DNA from: Hyphomicrobiales bacterium
Lineage (GTDB): Bacteria; Pseudomonadota; Alphaproteobacteria; Rhizobiales; Rhizobiaceae
NCBI GenBank assembly: GCA_900465665.1
Contig: UBJO01000046.1
Span: 1-64,000 of the forward strand
Length of the DNA stretch: 64,000 nt
Direction: 5' to 3'
A program made the position numbers and the translations under genes. This document shows, one piece after another, positions 8,297 to 18,022 of this stretch. The notes beneath the pieces were generated by a model that ran no database searches, had not been told where the DNA came from, and saw only the letters and a program-made list of their open reading frames with translations. Every line of letters begins with the position of its first letter. Position 1 is the stretch's first letter.

Positions 8297-8914
8297 ATGC
8301 ATTACCTAGTTTCGAAACCGGAATCTGATCGGATCACTAACTTGACGGACATTGAAGTTGACCGCCCTCTTATCAACTTTTTCGAGAATTCCTCGATCGC
8401 ACTCGCTCTTGCGGAGGCAAGCGAGGATAACCTGCTCCTTTTGGTAAACGATCGCTTTTCCGAGCTTACAGGATACGGCGCTGACGAGGTGCTGGGCAGA
8501 AACTGTCGCTTTCTCCAGACCAATCCAGACGGTCGGCAAGCAGACAATCTGGAGGCCAAGGCGAAAATCCGGCAATTTCTTTCCGGCGAGGGCACGTCTG
8601 TTAGGACGCCGATCGTCAACTTTCGAAAAGATGGAAGACCGTTTGTGAACCTCCTGTTCATGTCCCGTCTAACGACGTCAGGCGAGGTGACCCGTTACAT
8701 TTTCGCATCGCAGTTCGATATCAGCAGATCGAGTCCACATTTGCTAGATCAATACGACCATGAGCTGGGGGGCGCTCTTTTGCGGATAAGGCCATTGCTC
8801 GAAGGACACAACGTGATGCTGGAAGGTACCCTGTCTACTGTCGCAAATTCCACAAACGCCATCGCGCAGGCAAAGGTCACCCTCGCCGAGCTTGATCGCA
8901 ATCCCAGCCACTAA
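8297..8914 (+). CDS. Short LOV-domain photoreceptor protein
   Basis: A 205-residue protein with one LOV/PAS domain (about 27-145). The flavin-adduct Cys is in GRNCRFLQ, with flavin-contact segments NFRKDGRPFVN and the terminal Gln of FASQFDIS, so FMN binding and blue-light sensing are expected. The 60-residue tail is helical (HELGGALLRIRPLL, then ANSTNAIAQAKVTLAEL) and looks like a dimerisation stub, not a full kinase. It ends nine bases before the CheB/CheR/HWE kinase gene and is almost certainly co-transcribed with it, so the LOV protein may act as its light-dependent regulator. Confidence 0.88.
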   Translation: MHYLVSKPESDRITNLTDIEVDRPLINFFENSSIALALAEASEDNLLLLVNDRFSELTGYGADEVLGRNCRFLQTNPDGRQADNLEAKAKIRQFLSGEGTSVRTPIVNFRKDGRPFVNLLFMSRLTTSGEVTRYIFASQFDISRSSPHLLDQYDHELGGALLRIRPLLEGHNVMLEGTLSTVANSTNAIAQAKVTLAELDRNPSH

Positions 8915-8923
8915 AGGTCAACT

Positions 8924-11900
8924 GTGCTGCAAGTAGAAATCAACGACCAAACAAGGGCCGACGGGTTTGTACCAGTCGTCGGGATCGGGTCCTCCGCTGG
9001 TGGTCTCGAGGCTCTGCGCGACCTGTTCTCCACTGCGGTCTTGCCAACTGGATTGGCCTTTGTCGTGGTCCAACATCTGGACCCTCACCATGAAAGCATG
9101 CTCGCACAGCTGATAGCAAGGCATACCAGCCTAAAAGTGCTTCAGTGCGAGGGCGGTGAGCGGCTGGAGGCGGAGTGTGTCTACATTATTCCCCCAGGTC
9201 AGGGGCTCTCAATCCGAGAGAGCCGCCTCGAGTTGGCGTCGTTTACGCAACCTCGAGGTCTTCGCCGCCCAATAGACGACTTCTTCATCTCCTTGGCGAA
9301 CGATCAGCATGCGAATGCCGCATGCGTCATCCTGTCCGGGACGGGCGCGGACGGAACAACGGGCCTGCGGGCGGTGAAAGAAAATGGAGGACTGTGCGTT
9401 GTCCAGGAACCGGAGACCGCGAAGTATGATGGGATGCCGACATCTGCGGTCAGCACGGGCTTGGTCGATTACATAAGAGCGCCATCCGAGATCCTGGACT
9501 GCCTGAACCAGTTCTTCTTCAGGCGGCCGGCCGGGACCAGTGCTGGCCAGGTCATTGCAGATCATATTGACGATTTATGTCGCGTCCTACGTTCGGCCAT
9601 CGGACACGATTTTTCCAATTACAAAAGGTCGACCGTCATACGTCGGGTCGAACGCCGAATGCACGTCTTAGGCATTGATAAGGCGGCCGCTTATCTGCAG
9701 CGGATTAAGGGCGACAATGATGAATGCGAAGCTCTTTTCCGAGACCTTCTCATCAACGTCACCAATTTTTTCCGCGACAAAGCCGCTTTTGATGTTCTCG
9801 TCGACAAGGCAGTGGTCCCTCTTTTGCGCGAGGCAGAGAGAAGCGACGACGAAATTCGGGTGTGGGTGCCTGGATGTTCAAGCGGTGAAGAAGCCTATTC
9901 AATCGCAATGCTTTTCGCAGACGCTGCGAACGTTCTCGGGTTGAAATGCAATGTCCAGATTTTCGCGACCGACATTGACGAAAGCATGCTGCAGATTGCC
10001 AGAGAAGGAATTTACCCGCTTGCCGGGCTCGCGGATATTCCTTTGAATTTCCAAGAGCAGTTCGTCGTCCCGCAAAAGGATCGGTTCACATTCAATTCAG
10101 CAATTCGAAGCATGATCCGCTTCTCGGCTCACAGCTTGATCAAAGACCCGCCATTTTCGAAGGTCGACCTCGTCTCCTGCCGCAACTTGCTGATCTATTT
10201 CGACGACAAACTGCAGCAGACGGTGATGCCGCTTCTCCATTATTCGTTGAGGCCAGGCGGGTTCTTATTTCTGGGGACGTCGGAGAGCGTTGGACGTTTC
10301 GAAAAGCTGTTTTCTGCCGTTGATCAAAAAACCCGCCTTTTCGAGCGCATGCCAGGCTCACCCGCGTACCCAATTCCGTTGCCAGCGGGCAACCGGCGCG
10401 AATCCACCAGACGAGAAACGCCCTCGGCCGTTCCTACGAGGACGCGCGCCGACGACAGTCTTGCGGTCACTAAAATTGTCGACCGTTATGTTCCGGCCTG
10501 CCTGGTGCTCGATACAGATGGCCAGATCGTAGCAGCCTACGGGCCTCTCAGTCGCTTTTTCGAATTTCCCGTGTCTCGTTCGAATGAAAGCAGTGCAACT
10601 GCGTTGGCGCGGCCGGGGATTAAAGAGAATATAGGACCGCTTCTTAGGCAAGCTGGAAAGGCGGGCAGGCGGGTCATTGCTCGGGACGTCGAAGCTGTCA
10701 CGGATTTTGGTACCCTCCCGGTTGACATCATTTGCGATCCTTTGAGCGACGGCACACTGCTCTTCGTGTTCCAAGAGAAGGGCAAGCTCACTGTGCCTGT
10801 CGATAGCGATCTGATCGACCTCGAGCCGGGTGACGGTCATGTGGAGGCATTGGAGAGCGAGCTTCGCTTTACGAAGCATCGACTACGAACGGCCATTGAG
10901 GAGCTTGAAACCGCGAACGAGGAATTGAAAAGTTCCAACGAAGAAATGATGTCGATGAATGAAGAGCTTCAATCGACAAACGAGGAACTGACAACAGTCA
11001 ATGACGAGCTGAAAGGCAAGATCGACCAAGTTACGACGGCAAACTCCGACCTCAAGAACTTTTTCGATTCGACCAGTCTGGCCGTCGTGGTTCTTGACAA
11101 AGATCTTCGCATCAGGTCCTTCACACAAGCCGCAACGGGTTTATTTCCGCTGCAACCTAGCGATAAGGGGAGACCCTTTTCAGATGTCGCCAGCCATGTT
11201 CTCGAATTTGACTACGTGGCCAACGTTCGAAAGGTCATGGCGGAAGGCCGCGATGCCTTCGAAACCGTTCCCGATCGCACGCACGCACGCACCTTCACGT
11301 TGCGCATTCTTCCGTACCGCACGTCAGACGGAACGATTGACGGCGCCACCATTGTTCTGACTGACATAACCCAAGCACTGGATGTGCAAAACGAGCTTGC
11401 TGCCGAGCAGGAGCGTCTCGATCTGGCCGTTCACTCCGCCGGGATCGGCGTGTGGGAGTTTCTGCCTGACGATGACAGCATCGCGTTGAACAGCACCATG
11501 CGCGATTTCTTCGGCTTTAGGGCCGAGAACGTGAAGTTTCAGGAATTCCTCAGCGCCATCCCAGAGCCGAGAAGAGAAGAGGTCGCTGAAGCAATCAGAA
11601 TGGCCTCCAACACGCACAAGGGCTTTGATCTCACGCTTAAACTGGAGCCCACATCATCGATAACCCGTTGGCTAAAGGTTTTCGCCAGACCGGTTACCCA
11701 TCGCAGGCGCGGGCGTGTCATGGGCGTTTGCGTGGACGTGACGGCTGAAAATGATCGTGCCGAAGCACGTGACCTCATGCTCGGGGAAATGAACCATCGT
11801 GTGAAGAACCTGTTTGCGATGATCGCCGGGATCATGCGCGTCGCCTCGCGTAACCACACTTCCGTCCCATCTTTTGTAGCCAACATGGAAGGGCGCATCT

Positions 11901-12349
11901 TAGCATTGGGGCAGGCACACTCTCTTGCGACCCGTCAGGATCGAGAGAACGGAGTTCTCCTCGATGAATTGCTGAATGTCATGCTCTCCCCCTATTCGCA
12001 GCAAAGTTCAATGTCGGTTCACGGGCCGAATCTCACTATTCGCCAGGAGTTTATCACGCCTTTAACCCTTATCCTCCATGAATGGGCGACCAACGCCGTC
12101 AAGCACGGCGTGCTGGGCGCCGTCGACGGACAGCTATCCGTTCGATGGGATTTTGATGAAGCCTTTCTGGTGATGACCTGGGAGGAGCATAGAGAAATTG
12201 AAGTGGGCCAACTGGATCGGCAAGGGTTTGGCACTGTTCTTCTTTCGACGGCCGCTCGCCAGCTGAGGGCAACGCTCGTCACAGATGGAGACGGACATAT
12301 CCTTCGTCACCAATTAAAAATGCCAATTTCCGTAGGTGCAAATGAATAA
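8924..12349 (+). CDS. CheB-CheR-PAS-HWE hybrid histidine kinase
   Basis: A 1141-residue cytoplasmic fusion with a GTG start. Order: CheB methylesterase (about 18-200; Ser in GIGSSAGG, His in VVQHLDPHH, Asp in SGTGADGTTG), CheR methyltransferase (about 215-485; NVTNFFRD, VPGCSSGEEAYSIAM, CRNLLIYF), a long coiled coil of ELxxxNEEL heptads (about 645-710), two PAS domains (about 710-945), then the HWE kinase with phospho-acceptor His near residue 958 in EMNHRVKN and HEWATNAVKHG plus TWEE, the residues naming the HWE family. No receiver is fused; the next gene (overlapping) supplies it. Such fusions are known in alphaproteobacteria and are not chemotaxis-operon proteins. Confidence 0.95.
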   Translation: MLQVEINDQTRADGFVPVVGIGSSAGGLEALRDLFSTAVLPTGLAFVVVQHLDPHHESMLAQLIARHTSLKVLQCEGGERLEAECVYIIPPGQGLSIRESRLELASFTQPRGLRRPIDDFFISLANDQHANAACVILSGTGADGTTGLRAVKENGGLCVVQEPETAKYDGMPTSAVSTGLVDYIRAPSEILDCLNQFFFRRPAGTSAGQVIADHIDDLCRVLRSAIGHDFSNYKRSTVIRRVERRMHVLGIDKAAAYLQRIKGDNDECEALFRDLLINVTNFFRDKAAFDVLVDKAVVPLLREAERSDDEIRVWVPGCSSGEEAYSIAMLFADAANVLGLKCNVQIFATDIDESMLQIAREGIYPLAGLADIPLNFQEQFVVPQKDRFTFNSAIRSMIRFSAHSLIKDPPFSKVDLVSCRNLLIYFDDKLQQTVMPLLHYSLRPGGFLFLGTSESVGRFEKLFSAVDQKTRLFERMPGSPAYPIPLPAGNRRESTRRETPSAVPTRTRADDSLAVTKIVDRYVPACLVLDTDGQIVAAYGPLSRFFEFPVSRSNESSATALARPGIKENIGPLLRQAGKAGRRVIARDVEAVTDFGTLPVDIICDPLSDGTLLFVFQEKGKLTVPVDSDLIDLEPGDGHVEALESELRFTKHRLRTAIEELETANEELKSSNEEMMSMNEELQSTNEELTTVNDELKGKIDQVTTANSDLKNFFDSTSLAVVVLDKDLRIRSFTQAATGLFPLQPSDKGRPFSDVASHVLEFDYVANVRKVMAEGRDAFETVPDRTHARTFTLRILPYRTSDGTIDGATIVLTDITQALDVQNELAAEQERLDLAVHSAGIGVWEFLPDDDSIALNSTMRDFFGFRAENVKFQEFLSAIPEPRREEVAEAIRMASNTHKGFDLTLKLEPTSSITRWLKVFARPVTHRRRGRVMGVCVDVTAENDRAEARDLMLGEMNHRVKNLFAMIAGIMRVASRNHTSVPSFVANMEGRILALGQAHSLATRQDRENGVLLDELLNVMLSPYSQQSSMSVHGPNLTIRQEFITPLTLILHEWATNAVKHGVLGAVDGQLSVRWDFDEAFLVMTWEEHREIEVGQLDRQGFGTVLLSTAARQLRATLVTDGDGHILRHQLKMPISVGANE

Positions 12350-12692
12350 GACGGTTTTGCTTGTTGAAGACGAGATGTTTGTTGCGCTCGATTTGCAGAT
12401 GATTTTCGAGGATGAGGGCTGGGATGTAGCTGGACCCTATCCCTCTACGCAGGAAGCTCTCGAATATCTGGCAACTAACCGTCCAGATTGCGCGGTTCTC
12501 GATGTCAGACTCGTAGACGGCGATGTTTTCCCTGTCGCGGACGCACTGACCAACATCCAGGTACCGTTTGTTTTTCACTCCGGTCACGCTGACCACGCCC
12601 AGCTGAATAAAAGATATCCGGCCTCCAAGCTCTATTCAAAGCCATGCAGGCCTTCGGATCTTCTTCAGGAAGCGCAGCGTATGGCAGCCTAG
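12342..12692 (+). CDS. Single-domain response regulator
   Basis: A 116-residue receiver without output domain. MNKTVLLVEDE carries the acidic pocket, the phospho-acceptor Asp is in CAVLDVRLVDGD, the conserved Lys in LYSKPCRPSD. The ATG at 12342 overlaps the last codons of the kinase (AATGAATAA), so translation is coupled and it is the likely phospho-partner of that HWE kinase. Confidence 0.9.
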   Translation: MNKTVLLVEDEMFVALDLQMIFEDEGWDVAGPYPSTQEALEYLATNRPDCAVLDVRLVDGDVFPVADALTNIQVPFVFHSGHADHAQLNKRYPASKLYSKPCRPSDLLQEAQRMAA

Positions 12693-12857
12693 TCGCTCAT
12701 GGCGGCAAAGCGGCCCGGTCCACGCCTAAATACCCCATCAGGGACATCGCTCTATCCTATGCGGCGCGCAATACAAGAATTGGATATCCTATGCACGGAT
12801 GCATCGGCCGCCCTGTAAATTGAAATCGGCACGCCAGCGTAGGAGCGACCTGGACGG

Positions 12858-13316
12858 CTAAACAGGCGGCTGCATCAACTCGATGGTGATACCATCCGGA
12901 CCGGAGATGTAGGCGACCATTGTGCCGCATCGCGGACCGGCTGGTATCGACTGCGGCGAACCCTTTATTGCCCACCCCGCCGTCTCCACCCGCGAGATGG
13001 CCGTGTGGATATCCGTAACCACGAGACCAATGTGCGCGGCGCCGATCGCACCCGCGCTACGAGGTGTCTGGCCCAGCGTACCGCCCGTGGAATATTCGAG
13101 AAGCTCGATCGGGTAGCCATTTGGAGCCGTCACCACCGCCATTCGGCAGCGCGGATCGTCAACCCCTGTGGCCTCCCGTAGGAACTCACCACCCATCTCG
13201 CCTTTGCGAGTAAGGTCGAAACCCATCGCCTCAGTCCAGAAGTGGATCGCCTCCTCCAACGAGGTGACCGAGAATCCCGTATGGTCTACAGCTATCACAC
13301 CAGCGTCTTCGGCCAT
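12858..13316 (-). CDS. VOC-family (glyoxalase/bleomycin-resistance) protein
   Basis: A 152-residue protein of two beta-alpha-beta3 repeats. Metal-ligand positions are visible as His in VDHTGFSV, Glu in PIELLEYS, His in AAHIGLVV and Glu in ITIELMQP. Start 13316 is chosen because AGAGGAC precedes that ATG at proper distance; an upstream in-frame ATG lacks it. Glyoxalase I, dioxygenase or resistance functions cannot be separated. It stands alone between two signalling operons. Confidence 0.85.
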   Translation of the reverse strand: MAEDAGVIAVDHTGFSVTSLEEAIHFWTEAMGFDLTRKGEMGGEFLREATGVDDPRCRMAVVTAPNGYPIELLEYSTGGTLGQTPRSAGAIGAAHIGLVVTDIHTAISRVETAGWAIKGSPQSIPAGPRCGTMVAYISGPDGITIELMQPPV

Positions 13317-13612
13317 TTTTGTCCTCTCATATCGACCAGCTAGCATTCTTCACGAGCTATTGATGGCTTTGCGGCTTTCACCGTCCGCCCGTGACTGGAT
13401 GGCAGTCACTGATGCGGATGGTCCGAAACCCCCGGTTTGATGCGATGGGGGGACCACTCGCAAAGCAGCCGTGGAAACGGTAAAATTTCGCAAATACTCG
13501 TGAGGGGAGCTTTAGCCGATAAACTCTTCGGCGTCTAAGTTAATGTGAACGGGCAGCGCCGATGCTGATTTCTCGCTTTCAAGCTGGTGAACTAACTTCT
13601 TCGCGAGTTGCT

Positions 13613-13975
13613 TCACGGCTTCAGCCCAGCGACACCGAGAGCCTCCAACAGCGCTTTCTGCGATATCGGCTTCAACAAGAATTGCGCCCCTTGTGGGAGG
13701 GAGCCTTGAGCGGGATGGTAGCGACCAGAAATAACCATTATCTGGCAATCGCTGTAACTTGAAGCGACGTAGTGTGCTAGCGCGATTCCATTCATGCTTC
13801 CTGGCATGTCGATGTCTGTGAGCAGAGCCGCAAATTGTCGGTTTTTGCCAAAAGCAATAAGCGCTTCGTCAGCGTTCCCGGCCTCGGCGACCTCAAAGCC
13901 AAGATCCGTTAATGTGTCGGCGAGGTCCATTCTGATGAGGCCATCATCTTCGACGACAAGAAGGGATCGCGTCAT
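13613..13975 (-). CDS. Single-domain response regulator
   Basis: A 120-residue receiver: LLVVEDDGLIR, phospho-acceptor Asp in LLTDIDMPGSMNG, Lys in FLLKPIS. It overlaps the upstream HWE kinase by one base (TAATG) and is therefore its probable partner. The TDIDMPG motif is shared with the receivers at 29033 (TDVDMP), 57919 and 62685, suggesting one paralogous group. Confidence 0.9.
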   Translation of the reverse strand: MTRSLLVVEDDGLIRMDLADTLTDLGFEVAEAGNADEALIAFGKNRQFAALLTDIDMPGSMNGIALAHYVASSYSDCQIMVISGRYHPAQGSLPQGAQFLLKPISQKALLEALGVAGLKP

Positions 13976-15435
13976 TAGTGTTCTTTCTGAAAAGTTTGAA
14001 GATCGGCTTCGATACGAAATCTTAGGCCAGTTGGCGCATAGTCAAATTCGACTGCGCTATCCAATGCGCCGTTCAGTCCTGCCGAGATTAGTCGCGTGCC
14101 AGAACCGCTAGCCATCGGCTTTACGACGGGAGGCCCTCCTGTTTCCCGCCAGGTCATTTCGAAGCGGTCTCGCTCCACGCCGGATACACACCACTCGATT
14201 TCCACCCGGCCAGCTGGTTCTGAAAGCGCCCCGTGCTTGAGAGCGTTCGTTGCCAGCTCGTGCAAGATGAGGGCGATTGACAATGATGGTCTTGACCCAA
14301 CCCGCAACTCGGGACCCTTGATGATAAACCGAGAATTGTCCGGATCATCGTGAAGCGCGATCATCTGCTTCACCAGACGCCGGACTTTTGACGTTCCGGT
14401 GCCGCCTTCTAAAATAGTGTCGTGTGCGGCGCTCAAAACAGCGATACGATCCGAAAGGCGTTGTCGCGCTGTCACGATGTCAGGCGCATTGCGAAGGGTT
14501 TGAGATGCGATAGCTTGAAACATGGCCAGCTGGTTCTTCAGTCGGTGGCCCAGCTCATGAGAGAGCAACTCCTGGCGGGCTTCCTCGGCTCTAACGTCCG
14601 TGACATCACGCGACTGAACAAGGATACCGGTTATCGCGCCAGCGTCATCCCTCATCGGCTGATACACCAGGTCAATCAATCGGGACTGCTTCTCCCCGTC
14701 TGGGCCACGATTGAGTTCTACAGCGAGACCTTTGGCGACGAAGGGCTCTCCGGTCACATACACCCTGTCTAAAATATCTATGAAACCCTGCCTTACGACC
14801 TCGGACACGGCCTCACGAACAGGCTTGCCAATGATATTCCGTCCAGCTCCCACCATCGACTGATATTCGAGGTTGGCATACTCGAATTCATGAGACGGAC
14901 CCACGAGCATGGCAATTCCCCCCGGGCTGAGTTCAAACACCTGAAGCATGCGTTCCCGCTGCGTCTTCTCAGCCTTTCTCACTGCAACTTGTGCGGTGAT
15001 TTCCGTGCAAGCACAAAACATACCGAGAACGGTGCCCCAAGGATCTCGGACAGGAGTGTACGAGAACGCAAAATGGGTTTCTTCGGGAAAGCCGTTACGG
15101 TGCATGAGGAATTCGATGTCGTCCATCGCTGTTCCATGACCGGCGTACGCGGCTGTTATGATCGGCTCTACCTGATCCCAGATATCGTGCCACAGATCTT
15201 GAAAGCTGGCGCCGAATGCAGCCGGATGCCTTGCCCCACACATTTGCGCGTAGCCGTCGTTGTAGATGGTGATCTGGGCGGGGCCCCATACAAGCAACAT
15301 CGGCTGCAGCGAACCCATCATCACATTGACAAGTGTGCGAAGCTCCACCGGCCATTGCTGGACCGCTCCTAAAGACGAAGAGGTCCAGTCATAGTCATTG
15401 AGAAGCTTCGAACACTCAGGGTTGGGCAGATGCAT
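13975..15435 (-). CDS. PAS-PAS HWE-family sensor histidine kinase
   Basis: A 486-residue soluble kinase. A PAS-like region (about 25-150, MLLVWGPAQITIYNDGYAQM) is followed by a second PAS (about 160-285) and the HWE core: phospho-acceptor His in HELGHRLKNQLAM, N box HELATNALKHGALS, and MTWRETGGPP and GSGTRLI in the ATP lid. No membrane segment. First gene of a two-gene operon with the receiver at 13613. I found no GGAAC-type promoter upstream. Confidence 0.93.
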   Translation of the reverse strand: MHLPNPECSKLLNDYDWTSSSLGAVQQWPVELRTLVNVMMGSLQPMLLVWGPAQITIYNDGYAQMCGARHPAAFGASFQDLWHDIWDQVEPIITAAYAGHGTAMDDIEFLMHRNGFPEETHFAFSYTPVRDPWGTVLGMFCACTEITAQVAVRKAEKTQRERMLQVFELSPGGIAMLVGPSHEFEYANLEYQSMVGAGRNIIGKPVREAVSEVVRQGFIDILDRVYVTGEPFVAKGLAVELNRGPDGEKQSRLIDLVYQPMRDDAGAITGILVQSRDVTDVRAEEARQELLSHELGHRLKNQLAMFQAIASQTLRNAPDIVTARQRLSDRIAVLSAAHDTILEGGTGTSKVRRLVKQMIALHDDPDNSRFIIKGPELRVGSRPSLSIALILHELATNALKHGALSEPAGRVEIEWCVSGVERDRFEMTWRETGGPPVVKPMASGSGTRLISAGLNGALDSAVEFDYAPTGLRFRIEADLQTFQKEH

Positions 15436-15604
15436 ACAGTTGAAGTTCCCGCTGATTTGAAAACGTTAAAGTAGCGGGCAAGGAAAAGTTTCAAATACCG
15501 TCAGGTATTTTTGTTTTCGTCGCGTCAGTGCCTGTCAGTTCTTGGCGTCGCCAACCCTACCTTGTGTGGCGCTGGTTCCTCACCGTCGTCGCTATGGACC
15601 TAAA

Positions 15605-15757
15605 TCAGTTTGGCCAGATCAACCAAAAACCGGTTCCGAAAATCACGATAAACGCGACCACCAACAACAACAGGCGGCCGATTCCAGCATTGACGTTCCC
15701 TTTCCCGACGATTGTTTCGAAAGAACCCTCACCGCGTGCAATCTCGTCATCTTTCAT
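15605..15757 (-). CDS. Small single-pass membrane protein
   Basis: Fifty residues: a polar N-terminus (MKDDEIARGEGSFETIVGKG) and one hydrophobic helix (about 28-46, RLLLLVVAFIVIFGTGFWLI). The ATG at 15757 has GGCGGAGAATCAAC upstream; the longer in-frame start has no ribosome site. Similar tiny membrane proteins are common in rhizobia and have no known role. Confidence 0.65.
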   Translation of the reverse strand: MKDDEIARGEGSFETIVGKGNVNAGIGRLLLLVVAFIVIFGTGFWLIWPN

Positions 15758-16256
15758 GTTGATTCTCCGCCATGTTGCCTTGCCAAACAGACCGTCGACC
15801 AAACTCCGGACTGCGACGATCGTTCGATACTAATTCCGCAATCGTATCAGTTAGGATTATCACTATTCATTCGGATAAACCTGACGGGGCGCACCTTCCT
15901 TGATGCGGAACGTGTTCACCGATGTCACTTCGAATTGCGATCCGGCCTTGCCACACCTCCGGTTGCGGCTGTGTGCCGATGCTGATCTCGACATGACTGC
16001 CCGCGTAGACCACGAAATTTGCGTTTGCGGGCCGTGGATTTCGGCTTGGAACGCGCTCTCTGCACGTAGGTTGTACCCTAAGCCGTGAGAAAGGGATCGC
16101 TGATGTTAGTGGTTATAGACGTCGACTTAAACCTTCGATGGGCGTCAATGGAAGGGCGCACGATCGACGGGCACCGCGTCCAGATCGACGAGCGATCGGC
16201 GGCCTCGATGATCATGCGATGCTGCGAGCCCTTAAACTGCATAGCGGCAATCAAGG
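15758..16256. other. Intergenic stretch left of the insertion sequence
   Basis: About 500 bases without convincing gene. A GTG-started frame from 16085 gives a short protein-like piece (MLVVIDVDLNLRWASMEG) but then runs into the insertion sequence; it may be a disrupted relic or chance. Confidence 0.4.
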
Positions 16257-16380
16257 TGAGATTCGTATTGCCTCAACCAAGAATGTTCCCAAAGGATGAT
16301 GCCGTTACCTCACTCGAATGTTCTCGGACGCCTCACCCGTTGCGATGCTCGTGTACCCGCACTTGTTGCAAGGTGACGGA

Positions 16381-16428
16381 GGTAGCGAAGCCGCTCGCGA
16401 GCGCGCCCTCAATAGCGCTGTAGTGAGC
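16381..16428. repeat. Dispersed palindromic repeat, copy 1
   Basis: A 29-base block starting GGTAGCGAAGCCGCTCGCGA matches, with a single difference, the block at 28489-28517. It contains the palindrome CGCTCGCGAGCG and is followed by further partial similarity. It lies inside the insertion sequence, downstream of the transposase stop. Confidence 0.6.
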
Positions 16429-16495
16429 GGGCGGTTTCGCGGGCGGCTATCATGTTTTCCGCAGGTTGTCGAATGGCGACCTGGTGGTAAGAGTC

Positions 16496-18022
16496 TCACC
16501 GCACGACCTCTCCTTTTTCAGTCTGCGACACGGTATCGGCGAATGGACCGAACACCAGCGCATGGGCCTGTGTGCTGCGCCAGATCTTCATTCGACGCTG
16601 CACGGTTCGAATAAGGCCGTCGGGATACAAGCCGGGGTATTTGACCTGCAAGCGTTCAAGAAACTCCCGCGAAGTTCGCCAAGGCTCCGCCTCGAACCAT
16701 TCCTGGAGTTCAGCAGTGACGGCGAGTAAAGGATCGGGTCTGCGCCGCTCTCGCTTGGCCGCTGGCTTGGTACGGGCGGTCGGCTTCACTTCACCGCCAC
16801 GCCAAGCAATCCGTAAGCCAGACAGAAAGTCTTCGAGCGGTAATGCCTCGCCGTCGGTGGAAAGCAAACTATCAGGCTTGTCAGCAATGTCGACCAATCT
16901 CTCTTGTGCCAGGCGTATGTCGCGGAGCAGCCGGACCGGATCGAGCGTCAGGTACGTCTCCTTGAGCCGAAGACATGTATCCTCCGGCGTGCGCGCGTCG
17001 TCAAGCAGCCGCTGATAGGGCGTGGCGGGACGATGATAGCGCTTGATCACCTTGGCTCCGTCACGGTGCTTTTCCTTGAGCTTGAATGATGGCTGAAAGA
17101 AATTCACGAACAACCGCATTGAGGAATAAAGCTTGGCCAGCTCCCGGGTTGCTCGCAGCCCCTCGAAGCGTCGGTATCCAACGATCTTGCGCACGATCGC
17201 ACCATTCTTCTGCTCAACAAATGCCTGGTCGTTCTTTCGGTAGGGGCGGCAACGGGTGAGTTCGATATTATCGCGCAAGCAATACTCATGAACGCTCTCG
17301 TTCATGAACACACTGTCGTTGTCGGTGTCGAAGCCTAGCAGCGGGAACGGCAGTAGCTTGCGCAGTTCGGTCAACGCAGTGATTAGTACCGTTTGCTCGC
17401 GAACTAACAGCGGCGCGCATTCCGTCCAGCCCGTCGCGATATCGGTCAACACCAGCGTTTGCGAGAAGTCGCCTTTAGCATTCGGGCCGGAATGAGAAAC
17501 GAGGTCGGCTTCGACAAAACCGGGTGCGGGGTCATCCCAATCAGAGAACGTTCGAACGGGAACACTACGTCGAACTGCCGTTGATCCTTTCCGGCGCCGG
17601 GGACCCGTAGCGCTCGCTTTGATCTCCTTGAGGATTCGATCAATCGTCGCTGGGCTCATCGTCAGAAGTTGCCGGCGCGTCTCGCCTTTCATATCGCCAT
17701 GTCCATGACGTTCCATCGCTTCGATCAGTGTTGGCAACAGGGGGTGTAGTCGCTTACCGCAAATTCGATCCGACGCCTCCCAAACAACCACGAGTGCCGC
17801 CCGCACGTCATCGCCGTAAACCCGGCGTCCTGGCCGAGGACCACCCTTCGCTGGTTCGCGCTCTCCTCGCAGCAGCCGCATCGCATGCTTGCGATGATAG
17901 CTCGTGAGCGCCACGAACTCGTCTAACATCCTCGCCTTCTCGGCCCGCCCGCCTGACGAATAGCGACAACTGATCGCCGCCACCAATTCCGCACGTGTTG
18001 CCATGCTCACCTTCTTCATCAT
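16496..18022 (-). CDS. Transposase with integrase catalytic core (ISNCY/IS481-like)
   Basis: 508 residues, apparently intact. The N-terminal part has a helix-turn-helix-like segment (ATRAELVAAISCRYSSGGRA, then TSYHRKHAMRLLRGERE). The rve-type DDE core shows Asp in GFVEADLVSHSG, Asp in GFDTDNDSVFMN and Glu in QAFVEQKNGAIVR. The C-terminal region is basic. Several in-frame ATGs lie at the start (18022, 18019, 18004); the first is used. Family naming is from recall of similar proteins and would need ISfinder. Confidence 0.88.
   Translation of the reverse strand: MMKKVSMATRAELVAAISCRYSSGGRAEKARMLDEFVALTSYHRKHAMRLLRGEREPAKGGPRPGRRVYGDDVRAALVVVWEASDRICGKRLHPLLPTLIEAMERHGHGDMKGETRRQLLTMSPATIDRILKEIKASATGPRRRKGSTAVRRSVPVRTFSDWDDPAPGFVEADLVSHSGPNAKGDFSQTLVLTDIATGWTECAPLLVREQTVLITALTELRKLLPFPLLGFDTDNDSVFMNESVHEYCLRDNIELTRCRPYRKNDQAFVEQKNGAIVRKIVGYRRFEGLRATRELAKLYSSMRLFVNFFQPSFKLKEKHRDGAKVIKRYHRPATPYQRLLDDARTPEDTCLRLKETYLTLDPVRLLRDIRLAQERLVDIADKPDSLLSTDGEALPLEDFLSGLRIAWRGGEVKPTARTKPAAKRERRRPDPLLAVTAELQEWFEAEPWRTSREFLERLQVKYPGLYPDGLIRTVQRRMKIWRSTQAHALVFGPFADTVSQTEKGEVVR

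Noticed and set aside
16085-16423. 112-codon frame running into the insertion sequence
   Set aside because: The second half is the insertion-sequence end; the first half is too short and unsupported to call a gene.
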